This document shows positions 6,225-6,314 of a stretch of 6,314 nucleotides of DNA, one piece after another. Below the pieces are notes generated by a model. The model ran no database searches, was not told the origin of the DNA, and saw nothing but the letters and a program-made list of their open reading frames with translations. This DNA comes from Pseudomonadota bacterium (GTDB taxonomy: Bacteria; Pseudomonadota; Gammaproteobacteria; Burkholderiales; Burkholderiaceae_D): the NCBI GenBank assembly GCA_023416415.1, contig JAEZHR010000375.1, positions 1 through 6,314 on the forward strand. The letters are read 5' to 3'. Within the stretch, counting starts at the first letter, position 1. Every line of letters starts with the position of its first letter. Made by a program: the position numbers and the translations under genes.

Positions 6225-6291
6225 GGAAAAAAGAAGGGGGAGCCTGCCTCGCGGAGCGGCCGGCCGGTGCCGGCGGCTCAGGCATGCTCCC
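6225..6291 (-). terminator. Long hairpin with T-tract, terminator or attenuator
   Basis: On the minus strand GGGAGC-A-TGCCT (6291-6280) pairs with AGGCA-G-GCTCCC (6249-6238) with one A/G mismatch. Inside it GAGC-C-GCCGG (6279-6270) pairs with CCGGC-C-GCTC (6263-6254) around a 6-nt loop. The hairpin is followed by CCTTCTTTTTTCC (6237-6225). This has the form of an intrinsic terminator for minus-strand transcription. It may end a gene beyond the right edge, or, if the decarboxylase promoter lies further upstream, act as an attenuator in its leader. The stem is long and two-part, which is unusual for a simple terminator. Bases 6292-6314 hold nothing recognisable. Confidence 0.65.
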
Positions 6292-6314
6292 TTCGTGCGC
6301 GGGCGGCCGAACTC

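Overview
The window is GC-rich and gene-dense. Its proteins resemble those of a betaproteobacterium, perhaps in the Azoarcus/Thauera (Rhodocyclales) area; this placement rests on recalled protein similarity, not on a search. All four loci are recognisable metabolic genes. I see no tRNA, rRNA, CRISPR array, insertion sequence or phage gene. TGA is a normal stop here: dcd and glsA both end with it, and the tryptophans of the proteins are written TGG.

Layout: 1-242 (+) is the last 79 codons of dcd (dCTP deaminase), whose start lies outside the window. A 116-nt gap follows, holding three inverted repeats that share arms. 359-1279 (+) is a complete glutaminase gene, glsA. A convergent 88-nt gap holds hairpins but no classical terminator. 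1368-3674 (-) is an FdhF/YdeP-family molybdopterin oxidoreductase of 768 codons, interrupted by one in-frame TGA at codon 570 (1965-1967), where a tryptophan is expected. 3675-3880 is intergenic and contains a near-perfect bidirectional Rho-independent terminator. 3881-6130 (-) is a complete 749-residue PLP-dependent Arg/Lys/Orn decarboxylase. 6131-6314 is its upstream region, with a long hairpin followed by a T-tract on the minus strand.

Functionally, the two long minus-strand genes are separated by a strong terminator, so the oxidoreductase is probably transcribed from its own promoter. Glutaminase, a basic amino-acid decarboxylase and a YdeP-type protein each have an E. coli homologue tied to acid resistance, so an acid-stress neighbourhood is a reasonable but unproven reading.

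The observations most worth checking are the isolated TGA in the oxidoreductase, which is not at the selenocysteine position and sits in a weak termination context (UGA-C), and the chain of mutually exclusive hairpins in front of glsA. I found no clearly new multi-gene system.
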